Positions 1-12,929 of a stretch of 64,000 nt of DNA are shown piece after piece. Below the pieces are notes generated by a model. That model made no database searches. It saw only the letters and a program-made list of their open reading frames with translations, and was not told the origin of the DNA. How positions within the stretch are numbered: the first letter of the stretch is position 1; the number at the start of each line of letters is the position of its first letter. The translations under genes were made by a program, and so were the position numbers. Source of the stretch: Epiperipatus broadwayi (lineage: Eukaryota > Onychophora > Udeonychophora > Euonychophora > Peripatidae); the NCBI GenBank assembly GCA_028023455.1, contig JAQFVV010012530.1, positions 312,001 to 376,000 of the forward strand. Direction: 5' to 3'.

Positions 1-3000
1 TTGGCATTGTTTCCACAGGAAAACAATGCAATCCTTTTCTAGGAAATAAAAAAGTAAAATAATAATAATATTAAGTGATTAATAAAATATGCTATTTCTT
101 ACTCACTTTAACGTGTTTTAAGCAAATAACTAATAAATTTAGTAATTTGATGTCATTTTGAAGAAGAGCATGAATAATTTAATTAAATTATTAACAATAA
201 GAGCAATTTAATATAGTATAAAAGCACATATCATAAACAGTAATTGATTTTGGATGGGTAGAGGGGGAGAGTAGACGAGTATCTTATCATAACACACAAT
301 AACTTCTGATAATTTATTTTGTAGAAAATCATATTTAAAAGAAATATACATCACTAATTATTAATTAAGTATATTTATTATTTTTCATTATTTGTCAAAT
401 TACTTTGTAATTCATTTAAATCATACGGAAAAATATAAGACTGTAATAAGTTTTTTTTTTCCTTTCCTTTGTTTATGTATAATTAAATGATTATTTTTCT
501 GTAAGAGGTTGCTAAAAGAAGACCGCCAAATTTTGAAGAAAGTTTAGTCTGACATTAGTTTTACAAGGAGGAAGCAGTACTGAAATTCGGTAACAAATTT
601 TTTATTATTTTTATTGCAGAAATAAATATAAGTCCAGTAAATTTTTAATAATATCATGTGTGGCTAATCCTATTTGATAAGATATTCTGTTTTCTGTGGC
701 CGTCTACCTATTTAAAGCTTTTTATACGCAAAAATATACTATCTTATGCTAAAGTTCAAAATGACCGTATTAAATACAGCAATCACGGAAAGTGTCATTA
801 TATTTAAAACAAGTACTATAAGTAATTTCCATGAAATAATCAATGATTTGTTAACTTTACCTTATTTAATTATCTTTTCGTGGTATAAAAGAAAATTTAT
901 AATTTAAAAGACATATTATAAAAGCCAAGGAAAGTTAACTAGAAAATTTCGCGCTCTTTCTAAAAGAAATTGTCTGCTTTGAAAAATAATGTAAGCTCCC
1001 CACGTTAAAATATGTTTTATTCACTGAAAATTATCTAAAAATAATATTAATGATCAAGGATATTTACTTATGCACCTGTATATTTTTAAAAAGAAAATAT
1101 AAATTTTCTCAAGGCAAATATCAAAAAATTTGTATGTGTGCATTTTACGGAGAATTCATTATTAAAGAAAAATTATAATTCCCAGAGTAGAAATAAAAAC
1201 TACAAACATTAGTGACTTAATTATAACTATAATATAATATGTTATATTATACATCAACTGGAGTCGTTAAAACTTTATATCCACGTAAGTCAGCTGCAGT
1301 CCTTATAATAATAATATTTTGGAAAATTCGCGCATTAGTTTTATTCCTAAGTCAGCTAGCTAAAAATGATAAGTGTCGCCAATAGTAAAAAGAAAAGAAT
1401 TGTATATGTGATCGTTTATCGTCCAAATATTCGTCATGTTAAAATATGTATTGTTTTCTTGGATCCCAAAATTATATCAGTTAATTCAAGGAAGAGTTAA
1501 CATCCAACGCTGCTATGTTTTCTTTGCCTAATTTATTAATTGCACCAGAATGGAGGCAACTTTTATATAAATGAAATAATAAAATGTGTTTCTTATTTTA
1601 AATTTGCTTCGTGAACTACGAATGGATCAAGTTCTTCATCTAGATAAATTGCCCAACGGAAAAACATTTTTATAGTGAGATAATAAGCACTTGTTAAGTA
1701 ATGATTTTTTTTACTAATTTGTAAAATTATGTGTATTTTTTTTTTATATCAACAGGTGAAAGGCTGTATAGTCAAGTAATATTTAAATGACCTTGTAATC
1801 ATAAAGGTATGTTTTCCTGTAATTATTCTAGGTTAAATTTATATTCGACATGAAAAAAAATTTTTTTTTCTAAAATGTGTTTACTTATGATATGCATTAT
1901 GGGTATAAATTTATATGTTAGATGCGTAAAAGAAGAAAAATTCAGATACTTAATAGGTAAAATATCTAGTTAAAATTATCAGAAGTAATTAAAGAGAAGT
2001 GCTATACAGGATATTACTTATTTAAAGTTTGAAACAAATTTATACTATGTTAATTGAGGAACTTATTCCCAATTATTCTTCATTAACGCATTCACTTAAT
2101 TTAGTTCAAGATACTATACTACCAATTACTTGTTGAATGTTTCTTTGGCAAAGGTGAAAATTATTATGTTTTATTCTGTATTATCTATTGATTTCAGACG
2201 TTGATCTATGTATACCCCGGAACATAAATTTAGTGTAATTAGTGTATTTGCTTGTCTTGCCCCGGTATAGCATTGGTATATGCTTAATATTTGCATAAGT
2301 AATAACTGTAATGTCTTTATTTTGTGGGATGGAAAATGATCTCCCCAAAAGCTTTATTTTCCATGAGGGGAATAGATAAATCTAGTATTCAGGTATGTTT
2401 ATAACCCAAGTGATCGCTTCTCAGAGTTAGGACGATCAGTAATTTATATCGTATTTAGTGTATTTCATTCGTTAAAATCCCAGGAGAGGATTATATTTGG
2501 TGTGCGTTCCTATTATGCCAAAGTAAGAGGCAAGGACCCACCAAACTATTTTAATGTAGTAGTTAATTCTACAGACCTTCAGTGTTATTCCATATTCCTC
2601 ATGAGAAAATAGAGATAATTCCACCACGGGAGGTGTTGAATATTGTGTTTTGTTTAGAAAGTTATGGCAAGATAACGGGTATATTGAAGGTTAATTCCTT
2701 ATGATCCATTTAGTATAAATAGCGTGCTAGTATATATGATCAATGTCTAGATTGTGCGGCGGAATAGTGCTGGTAATCCACACGTAAGTCAATGGAGAGA
2801 GTAAGTTTAAAATTGCGTGATTTAGAAATTTTTATTTGCCAATGGAGGATTCAAATACTAGGTTTAATTCAGGTTAATGATTAAGTAGCACTCACAATAT
2901 AACTTATACTGAGAAAAGCAGTGTGTATAACAACTTCAGTTGTTATTAAGGTAAACATTAAAATAATAAGTGTAACTTCTGATAAATAACCCATAAATTA

Positions 3001-5800
3001 TAATAAGTTATCTAAATAAAAAAAACTATCATTTGATTAAAGATGATAATAAAAATCGTTTGTACGCATTGCCTAGAATCAGATTATTTTTATTTTAAAA
3101 CAAATAGTTAGTTAATAAAGTTAAGCAGCCGTTCATATAAGATACACTAAATGGATGAGTTGATGTATCGATAATAATATTTATTTTGTTATATTCAATT
3201 TGCATAAATGTAAAAAGAAGATGAAGAAGTAGTTCGAATCCAAGTCTAAAAGTATAGACGAATTAATGTTAGTTATATTTTATTTTATCCATATGGGATC
3301 GAATAAATTGTATATGTTTGTTTATTATGTTAATCATAAAGGATAGTTTTGTTAAACTGTAATAATAAATTATAATCTTGTTAAAATTTAATAATAAATT
3401 ATAGTCTTGTTACAAGTTGTTTTGAGTCATTTTTCTTGTGTGCTAAATAAAAGTGTATTTGCATAATACTTGCAATACTTTTTTTGAGTCCGAAATCATT
3501 TATGAAATTTTAAATTCAATACACCAGATAGACAATTGTAAGCAGATCAGAATATTTCATTATATTTTTAATTTAATAAGAATTATTTATGGAATTGAAA
3601 ACTTCAGACCAAAACATTTTATTTTATGTGTGTGTAAAATCATTTTATTCCCAAACTAGTAGGTTTTGGTTGCACATTGTTCCGTACACATTTAAGTGAA
3701 GTGTCTAAGTAATAAATCTTAGTTAAATTATTGTGTTGTCATGGATGATGGAAGGACACAAAAGCACCCTTGTCTTTTCATCATTCCGACTGAGATTCTG
3801 GATAAAATGGCTGTATTATTCAAAATTATGCGTTGTTATTGAATATGGTTATCATCTCATTAAATATTATAATAGTTGATATGTGGATGAAGACACCTGG
3901 AATTTAAATAAGGTAAATGTTTCCTATAGCCGACCAGAATGTCAGTCATATGTGACAACATAAAACTGCCGAGCATTTTATTAAATATAACAGAGAACCC
4001 TGAGATTAGTGTCATTACTATAAGTGCTCTTAAATTAAGAATTGATTCATTATGATCAATATTACAAGCGTGGCATGGCTTAAGAGATTGAAACTTCTGA
4101 TTGTATAATAATAAAATATTGAGATCATATTGGCAAATGAATAAATGTTTTGTTAGTCAGTAATATTAACAATGACATGAAATCATCATCATCATTGTCG
4201 AACAGTGCAAGTACTTACAGCTCATAGAATGTGTTTTGGATAGAGAAAGAATATTAGTTATTCTAAATTTTCTTTTTAAATTTATTTTATTAATGATAAT
4301 TTTTTTTAATTCTATCTCTGTCTGAACTGCATATCGCTGTAGCTGAATTATTATAACTAACCTAACGTCCAGCTATATTAGGTAATATGGGGTTTGCTAC
4401 CGGAATCATAGACGGAAGCGTTTGGGCTTTCCGAATTCTCTTTAATTGAAAAGAGTTTGGGATTTCCGAAGTGATTTAATAAATTTGGAAGACATTCGTT
4501 TTATAGGTTAGAATATATATATATATCAGTAGGGTTTTTAGACAGGAGATTTAGAAGATGTGCTAATCAGCATTATAAATTAGTTACATGAGAGTGACTA
4601 ATCAACTCTCCAAAATTATTATTATCAATCTCTTCTCTGAATGACATAACATAAATAAATAAATTAGCAAGTATAAAAAAAAAGAAATAGGCATGACCAC
4701 AGATTAAAAGAAACAGATAAATAATAATAACTGATTATAGTTATTGTGCTAAGAAAAGTATGATTTATAAGATTTATAAGCAGGCAAGGTCTTGCAACAA
4801 TTATTGTTAAAATTAACTTACATAATTTACTTTTAAAAGGAGTTTATAGATTATTAATAAGTTGAACATTCATTTTAGCTAGCTTTAGGAATTAATTTTA
4901 AAGTTTAATTTAATAATTTTATAGAGCTCTGCAGAAGAATTACAGATCTTCTTTTAGCTGAGTCACTTGATGCTGATGTTCTCCATTGGGCAGGCTGTGG
5001 TCTCAGACTTCATCTCCATCATGGACCAATTCTGGATGGAAGGCAGTGGTTGCTCTAGCAAAAAGTTTTCATGGTAGACAATTAATGAGCGAACCCTGTT
5101 TACTGAATTTTGGGGGGTTTTATCAAGTCTTTCTCACTCCCCTTCACAAGCCATGAAGAGATTTACGATTTTTAGTTTCCAATTTTTTAATTTTAATAGC
5201 ATACATTAGTTTTAGTACAGACAAAATATCCAGATGTAATTATTGACAAGCAGGACAGAGTTAATGATTTTGTCTTTGTTTTTGATCATTAATTTTAAAA
5301 TGATTTTTAAATTTTGTTTCTCAGATTACCATTTAATGAAAAGTAATTCTGAGAAATCTATAATCTTTGTCTTTTTTTTAAAAGAAATTTAAGCAGTCAA
5401 CATTCCATTATATACATAAGACAGACACCCCTGAATTTAAAAATTATATGTGAACACCAATGATTCTTTAAATTAAATAAATTAATATAATTTGAAATAT
5501 AATTTAGAAAATCTGTAATGTTTACTAAATCTATTACATTACAGTTTCCTTCACATATATACATAGGTGTACTCTACATATACAATAATGTTCAAAACTT
5601 AAACTAACTTTATTAAATTTAAATTAACAAATAAAAATTATAAAGAAAAATTATAAGTGCATATACATTAGACGCATTCAAGCATTAACATAACTATTAG
5701 ATGTGTGCAGATACAAATACATGCACATACACATAAATATACACTCTTACAGATTGAAAAAACTATTCTAAGCTTATATACATGAACTAAAATCGGTTTG
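1..5800. other. AT-rich stretch without recognised gene
   Basis: I see no supported gene here. Open frames are short and look random. Homopolymer runs and short AT palindromes are common; one lies near 1227-1250. A GC-richer patch at about 4940-5150 has an open frame of roughly 40 codons in one reading, but I recognise no domain in it. The sequence could be intron or intergenic DNA. Confidence 0.5.
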
Positions 5801-5839
5801 AACTGAGGAAAAGATATTATTATGGCACATAGTAGGTGA

Positions 5840-8266
5840 AACAGAATGATAGACAAAGAATACTATTTCAATACTATGTAGGCTTCAGATACCAATTGAG
5901 TATTGATATTAGTATGTGTCAACATTCTGATTGTTCAAGGAAGCTCAGATACCACATCACAGGAATTATTAAAATCAAAGTTGAATTCCACTGCAAGGTG
6001 ATCCAAAAGGACTATTGGTCAAAGTTCTGCCTTAATAGAGCTAAAAATTATAGGGGAGACAAAGAGCAAATCAATTAGAGTCTTTGATTTTCTTGTATAA
6101 TATAAAAAGGTCTTCTCTGGAAACAGGAATCTGCAACCAATTAATAGCAGGTTGATTGATTGAACATATGTTCTCTGAAAAGTTTCATAGGATAAATTGA
6201 AATCACCAACAATTATCATCAGAAAGGGACTAGTTCTCAATGATATATTTATATTTTGCACTACTTTATGTATGATTTCCATTTGCCTTGATAAGTATAC
6301 ATTTACTAAATTTAAAGTAAAATTTTGAAATTTAATAATCGCTATTACACAGTTATTATCAATATTATTTATCTTGAAGGTGATTGGCAAATTTTTATTT
6401 ATTACTATTGCTACACCTCTCATTGCTAAATTAGAAAAGGAGTGATAAAAGTATCCAAAAGCATTAATCCTGTCAACAATTTGCTGATCAATTCAAAGAT
6501 GCATCTTTGTCTCCCTAAGATAAATTAGAAAAGGGGTGATAAAAAGTATCCAAAAGCATTAATCCTGTCAACAATTTGCTAATCAATTCAATGATGCATC
6601 TTTGTCTCCCTAAGATATAATATATCAGGGGCCCAAACCTAAACCACTGCTCCAACATAAAGGCTCTTGCTCTGGAATTTAAACCCCTGACATTTACTGA
6701 TGCAATTTTAATCATTCAGAAATAATATTAAGATTGTTCTAGGTCAATTCTTGACTCATGGGAGACCTATTCTTAATTTCTCTCAGTTCATTCAATTTCA
6801 CTTCAAGCTCCGAGAGCTGTAAACTTTCTTCATTATTATTGACCAGGATGGATGTGGATACTTCTTCCTTAACATCTAAGTCAGATCTATCCATTTGCAG
6901 AACAATAATTTCAATATTGCATCTAATAAAGTCATCTGGAATCGATTCCATCAACAATTTGGTCAATTGTGGCAGAGAGAAAGCTATCTGATCTGATAGA
7001 TCTAGTAGATTCTCCATTGACCTGCTTCTACAATCCTTGTTTGTTTGTTTGTCTTCAATCTTCTTTTCCTTTGAGGAAGACCTCCACACTCACTTCTTAC
7101 CCCTTTATTCTCTTGAACTGAAACATTTAATTCCATGATGTTAAATTCTCCATTGAGGACAGAATATCTTTATTTTGGGAAAGTCTTCTAAGTGTTCCTG
7201 ATTGTGATGAATTTTCTTCATCAATATACGAGACTTCATTTGACTGTTCTTGTTTATTTTATATGTTTAATCTTTCATTTGTTATTTCTTGTCTTGAATT
7301 AGTCTTAGTCCATAAACCTTGATTATTATAGTTTCTAAACTGACACAAATCTCTTCCTTATGGCCCCACACACATTGCATTTTTTGTCTGTGCATTCCCT
7401 CATCAAGGACCCTCAATGCTTACAAAAAACACTAGGGGCTACACCTCTCAGCATAATGATTAGAGGAGATTTGTTATAATCAATCAATGATGGAACTAAT
7501 AAAGGTGATATTCTTCTGTAGATATTCTTCTGTAATATTTTAAAATTAGCAGAATATAGATTGGTCCTGGAAATTTAATACTCTCCCATAAGAGCCAAGT
7601 ATTTTTTTGCAAATCCACAATTTCAAAAATAACTCCATAATTACAGACCACTCCGTCTATACAAACTGGTTTATTTAAATCTATATGTATCAAAAATCTA
7701 TTGGCTAATACTTTAAACTTATTTTTAAATAATTCTTTCATGAATGAATTATTAAACTGTACAACTATATATCTATCATTAGGGTGAAATAAAATATTAT
7801 AAATAGATTGCCTGAGGCCCTGTTGTTCAATTATCCTATATAAGTCTTGCACTGGAAATTTAAAATAATTTAGATTCTTATCTGTTGTAGACATTATTAG
7901 TGTATTCTCATATTTATAGATCTGAAATGTTCTCATCAAAGCTGCAGTAATTGATTTGTTGAATCTGTTTATAATTACTGAGTGTAATGAAGAGTCACTT
8001 CTAATTTTTTCTAAAATATCATCTTGATATGATACTAATTCATCTGTGTTATCATTTTCCTCAGATTCCAACACTAGTAATGATCTTGCATAATTCTCAA
8101 TCTCTTCATTTCTCTGGGGATTTGCTTTTAGTAATCTAATTTTTAAAAACAAAGAAAATAGATAAGATTGACATCTATTAAAACAAAAATCTTTAAAAAA
8201 ATTTATCAGAGATTCATTGTAGCTTAGAAAATCAATAAATACTATAGATATAATTTTTGTTGTCAT
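5840..8266 (-). pseudogene. Decayed LINE: ORF1 region followed by APE-type endonuclease
   Basis: This is a minus-strand remnant of a non-LTR retrotransposon. Reading 8266 down to 7496 there is an uninterrupted 256-codon frame that I read as ORF1; its domain is not recognised. A second ORF1-like frame lies at 7089-6739. The ORF2 endonuclease follows. Its start, with the hallmark KIASVNVRGLNS, lies near 6715. A middle part at 6423-6019 has GDFNLSYE, where GDFN is the catalytic-loop motif of APE endonucleases. Past an in-frame stop, LDHLAVEFNF near 6000 matches the terminal SDHxxV motif. Stops and a 95-bp internal duplication (6427-6616) break the frame, and no reverse transcriptase follows. The endonuclease assignment is strong, the ORF1 assignment is inference, and the element is dead. 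Confidence 0.75.
6427..6616. repeat. Tandem duplication of ~95 bp inside the LINE relic
   Basis: Two adjacent copies (6427-6520 and 6522-6616) are almost identical. They start with AAATTAGAAAAGG and end with CTCCCTAAGAT. The duplication falls in the endonuclease region and disrupts its frame. The few differences suggest it arose after the element had become inactive. Confidence 0.9.
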
Positions 8267-8320
8267 GCAAATGCAAGAAAAGTCGCAGACACAAAGAAAT
8301 GATTTTTATATTTCTTTAAT

Positions 8321-8987
8321 GATTTAATCAAGGCATTTAAATCTGTTAATAGAACAGGTCTATAGCATTGTTTAAAATTAATTGGTTATCCCATATGTGT
8401 ATTATACAATCTTTACATGATGAAATAAAAAGAAGTGTTATTATAGATGGAAAATTTGAGGCATTTGAAATGAAAACTGATGTTAAACAAGGAAGTATAC
8501 TTGCTTCAAAGTTGTCTTTAATTTTTATGATAGTATTCATTGGAATTATTGAAAGCTGCTTAATCAGATAGTGGATCAAGATACGATACAGGTTTGATGG
8601 TGGAATTTTTTAATTTGAATAGGTTAAAAGCAAAAACAGTATGCTGATGGTAGGGCTACCCTACCCATACAAAAAATAAGTACAGAATGTTCTGAAATGT
8701 TTGAACACAACCTATAAAGATCTTGATTTAGTATTAATGTTCCAAAAAAAGTCTAGTTTTTTTATCAACCAGTAATGGAAGAAAAATCTTTGAAGTTATT
8801 AAATCAGTTAAAATATCTCCACAATTTTATAAATAGAAATATGGACTTAGATGTTAAGATCCAACACAGATTCCAATGTACTGCTACTGTTTTTAACAAG
8901 TTAAAAGTATTTCATCTTAAAGAAATAGCAGAGCTGTTCTTTTACCTAATTTATTATATGGATGTGAAATATGGACACTATATTGGT
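8321..8987 (+). pseudogene. Decayed LINE reverse transcriptase fragment
   Basis: A plus-strand reverse transcriptase piece of a non-LTR element from a different family than its minus-strand neighbour. In order: DLIKAFKSVNRTGL (usual form KAFDTVNRDGL, so the first catalytic Asp is Lys); then, after a frameshift near 8360, DVKQGSILASKLS (the GVKQGCVLAPTL motif); RFDGGIFN; then QYADG at 8637-8651, where QYADD is expected, so a second catalytic Asp is gone; then KYLHNFINRNMDLDVKIQHR (the KYLGSxISxDGxxxxEI motif) and LIYYMDVKYGHYIG (the LLYGCETWTLY motif). Several frameshifts and stops plus two catalytic losses make it non-functional. Both ends are truncated. Identification rests on motif order; the exact clade is not determined. 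Confidence 0.85.
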
Positions 8988-9426
8988 AATTATTCCATCT
9001 AACCTTTACCCATATTTTTATATAATTTTAATAGCTTTTTAACAGTCACTATATGCCTTTTTTTTTCTATTTTTTTAATGCTTTCTAAAGTATTTTTCTT
9101 CCATTTATTCTCTTGTTAATTCTATTGTTACTAAATAAACATTCATTTGCAATCTTCTTTACCATATCTGACTGTTGATTCTTCATTTTAACACCACCAT
9201 CCTTCTTTATTATCTCAAGTTACTTTTAAACCTATTTAATATAACATCATTACTTATTTTTCAGTTATCCTAAATTTATCAAAATGAAATTATGGTTTGT
9301 AGTTTTAATTCCTTTTATAATTTATAATTCCACTTTATTTATCAACAATATGCTTCAGATGCTGCCAAGACTATTATCCATCATATAATACTTAATTTAT
9401 CTACTTCACTAATAGTTTGTAATCTA

Positions 9427-9895
9427 TATATTGCACTCTAAACGCACATCAGTGAAGCTATTTTTCAACACTTTTTAGCTTAGCACTTTTGGGAATTACA
9501 TCTTCCCATATTCATAGCTTGTGCTAACAATGGTTTTGTGTTAGCTTATATAATTTTGATGTATACAAATATATGCAAATTGTCTAGACTGCCCATTTAA
9601 GCCTCCTACAGCTGATATTGTGCACTCTGAGCTCAATGATGTTTATGCCAAGCGCAAAGTAAAAGAAGCATGTTTTATAGCAGATGACCCTAATGCCATC
9701 AATAGGAGAGATGTCTGTTTCTTGATCTCTAAAAAATGGGTGGTCTAGACAATTTGCATACATCAAAATTGCACAGTATAACACAAAACCATTGTTAGCA
9801 CAAGCTATAAATATGGGAACACATAATTCCTGAAAGTGCTAAGCTAGAAAGTATTGAAAAATAGCTTCACTGATGTGCATTTACAGCGTAATATA
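9427..9895. mobile_element. Foldback / MITE-like element with ~165-bp inverted arms
   Basis: The left arm (about 9427-9595) and right arm (about 9737-9895) are inverted copies. They share CACATCAGTGAAGCTATTTT, AGCTTGTGCTAACAATGG and GCAAATTGTCTAGAC. The unpaired centre is about 140 bp and has no coding capacity. The structure fits a non-autonomous DNA element. The flanks are AT-rich, so a target duplication cannot be fixed. Confidence 0.85.
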
Positions 9896-11270
9896 ACCAT
9901 CATATACTTTTTTAAATTCCCAATTTTCAATCTACCTTTTTCACATATGTTTAATAATGCCCCATTCATATTCTTGTCTTCCTTCAGTTTCATTAATATG
10001 ATTCATATCATAAATACTCTATAATCACTATTAGTGTAAGTATAATGACTAAAGTAATTTATTAATCATATTAAAAAAAAGCTGATTAAAGAAAACTTAC
10101 CAATGAATTCACACACATGCACTCTAATATATATATATGTGTGTGTGTATTTTAATTTTATTGCTCAATTGGAATAGTAAACAACCCAAGGTTATACTAC
10201 ATACATGTATTGTCTTTAAAATCATGTAATAAAAATTATCAAAGAAATGCATATAAACAATTAATTACAATACTCTGCGCAATTAATTATCAAGAATTGA
10301 AGACTCTTGGATTTAATTCACAATTAAATAAATCGAAAATAAAAAAATCGGAATTTGCTCAATTTAATGAAACTGTTATGTTTTCCACATCAATACTTGA
10401 ACTTCACAAAATCACAGTAGGACATGAATCACAAAAACTTATAATTATTTGTGTATTTATATTGCTGGATGATATATAATGCATTATAACACATAAGCAG
10501 GCATATTTAAATATTATTACGATTATTTTACAAATAGGATAACGCAATGGGTTTGAAGTATTGGGGAGTGTCAAGGACAAAATGAACATAATATTTAGAG
10601 TTCAATGAAGATCTTTTTCTTGTTTTATCTAAATCAAATAAAAACATTATCACATGAATCATTATTATCTTTAATCACATTAAATACAAATATATTGTTT
10701 ATACTAAAATTTAAATGTAATTAGAGGGGATTTGAACAAAGACTTTCAAGCTTACTTCAGCTATCTTATACAATTGACACCACGTCCATGCGAGAAAGAT
10801 AAATGACCTCCAATATATATATATTTCATGCCGAAACAGCATCTATCAGTTGGTCCAGATCATCATATCCCATACATATATGTAATCAGTACTCAGTCTA
10901 TATTAAATTAGCACATCTTCTAACTTAAATGGACATGCTTCACTCTTCTCCACCCTCCAACTATTCAGCCAAATATTACTGAAAATCTGATGATGGAATG
11001 CTCAAAGTTCTTGCTGATGCCAATATTGTTCTGATACCCATGTTGACTTTGAGTCTCTCTGACCCCTCATGTATAGTTTTCAGTAATTGTTTTTTTAGTA
11101 TGGAAAAAAAGTGCCTAGGGCTTGCAAGCCTTGATATGTCCTTGTGTAGGATCTGTTAAATACAAAATAATATAATTATGAGGAACATTTTTAAAAAATT
11201 GGAGTTTTTTTGTATGAATTTAGATGCATTTCTCTTCCCAAACTATTCAAAAGCACAATTACATAAAATG

Positions 11271-11693
11271 TTTTTTATTAAAGTGCTGCCCTCTTTTGGT
11301 TTTACATTTTTATAAGAAAATATTAAATTTTTACCAAAAATAACTTGGAGTTTTTTCGTCAATTTTTGAAATAGTTAGACTATTACACTTTATACAAAAA
11401 TACCTAAAGTAGGGTGAAAGATGAGAATGCAGGTTGTAATATCTAACATTATTTAAATCCGATTTAATCTTGATAAAAATACTTCAAATTGTTTTTCAGT
11501 AAAAGTTTAAAAGTTTACTACAAAAATGTATATTGTGCACATATTATTAAAAAAAATTAAAATTTTAAAAATTTAACTTTTGTAATTGTATTTTAAAGTA
11601 TGAAGCAATTATTAAAAATATGGTTTTTAATTAATGATTGCTGTTAAGAGAAAAAAAATTCCAGTCAAAAGACGGCAGCACTTTAATAAAAAG
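11271..11693. mobile_element. Small TIR element with AAAGTGCTGCC ends
   Basis: The ends are near-perfect inverted repeats of about 27 bp. The left reads TTATTAAAGTGCTGCCCTCT (from about 11274) and the right is its complement, ending near 11693 with one internal mismatch. Each end contains TTAA, so a TTAA-type target is possible. The 420-bp body is AT-rich and non-coding. It lies in the centre of the large inverted duplication. Confidence 0.75.
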
Positions 11694-11878
11694 ATAAGGG
11701 AGATTTAGATATAAAGGCCATGGAATTAACAAAGATTATGTTGTGGAAATGGGATGAAATGGAATATGGGAAAACTTAGACTGGGGAATGAAATGTAAAG
11801 TGGCTAACAGGTTTCTCTGAGCATAGTTTTTTTTTTTTTTATAGGAGAAATCACAGTGCATCACATCACATCACATTA
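11690..11878 (+). mobile_element. LINE 3'-end fragment with CATCA tail
   Basis: This resembles the 3' end of the LINE at 31855-34440. It shares the AGATTTAGATATAAAGGCCAT and GGTTTCTCTGAGCATAG landmarks with 28600-28745. It ends in (CACAT)n, a microsatellite tail seen in several non-LTR families. It is heavily 5'-truncated. Confidence 0.7.
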
Positions 11879-12929
11879 TTTTTTTATTAAATTATTTATA
11901 TTTATTATTTATGGTATTCTTACAATCTTTTTTTACAAGTGCTTTTTTGAATAATTCGCGAAGAGGGATGCAACAAAATCCCAATTAAATACACATAAAA
12001 GATCTGGCCACGATTTTTTTTAAATGTTTCTCATAATTATATTATATAATTATGTACTTTGTAGATTCTACACAAGATCATATCAATGCTTGCTGAATCC
12101 TATGCACTCCTTTTTCCACATTAAAAAGACAATTATTGAAAACTATATTTAAAGTGTTTAGGCAAATAATGCACATATATTTCTTTACATCTTGCTGGTG
12201 TATCATCAATTTTAGAGGCATTAAATTCTATTACAACTGTGATTAATATGCGAACTTTTGGTATAATTTTTGAAAGTGTTCTTTTATTTGTTTGATCAGT
12301 AAATATTACAGCTATTTTATTATTATTATTATTATCATTATAATATTTTTTATTTCATTTAAATAAAATTAAAAAAATCTTTATGGGTTCTACATATTGT
12401 GTTCATTTTGCCCTTGACAACATACATACTCAATAGTTTAAACCTACTGGGCTATCCTATTTCTAAAATAACGTAATGATATTCAAAAATGTCTTCTTAA
12501 TATTTTAATGCAAAAAACTTTCCAAAAATTTAAATACAAAAATAATTATGGATTTTGTGTTCTATGTTTTACTGGGATTATGTGAAGTTCAACTATGTAA
12601 GGGAAAACATAACAGTTTCATTCAATTGAGCAAATTTTGATTTCGTTGTTTTGATTTATTTAAATGTGAATTAATCCAAAAGTCTTTAATTCTTCAGTCT
12701 GACTCTTTACAACTACTATAAATTACACAGGGCATTGTGGCTAATTGTTTGTATGCATTTCTTTGATATTTTTTATTGGATGAATTTCAAAGACAATCCA
12801 TTTTAAAACTTCGGGTTGTTTACCGTTCCAATTGAGCAATTCATTTTATATGATTAATAAATATATTTAGTCATTATATCCTTACTAATTTTTATTTTGA
12901 AAATAAAGAATAAAAAATAATGTATAAAA

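Larger units (their letters stand above)
10030..12895. repeat. Large inverted duplication (arms ~0.9-1.2 kb)
   Basis: The arm at about 10030-11200 reappears in reverse complement at about 12005-12895. Shared landmarks include TTGCTCAATTGGAA (10161 and about 12820), TATCAAAGAAATGCATA, GAAACTGTTATGTTTTCC, AGGACAAAATGAACA/AGGGCAAAATGAACA and TATAATTATGAGRAACATTT. The left arm has about 240 bp (10740-10980) with no clear counterpart on the right. The open frame at 10210-10479 lies inside the left arm and has no supported function. The arms are clearly diverged, so the duplication is old. Confidence 0.85.

Noticed and set aside
4940-5150. GC-richer patch as a coding exon
   Set aside because: The open reading is only about 40 codons, with no domain and no clear splice sites.
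6758-6991. 77-codon plus-strand frame
   Set aside because: It is antisense to the LINE ORF1 frame at 7089-6739.
10210-10479. 89-codon plus-strand frame as a gene
   Set aside because: It lies in one arm of the inverted duplication, and the other arm does not keep the frame open. No domain was recognised.
11845-11878. Regularly repeated CATCA units as a CRISPR-like array
   Set aside because: There are no spacers. It is the microsatellite tail of a LINE.
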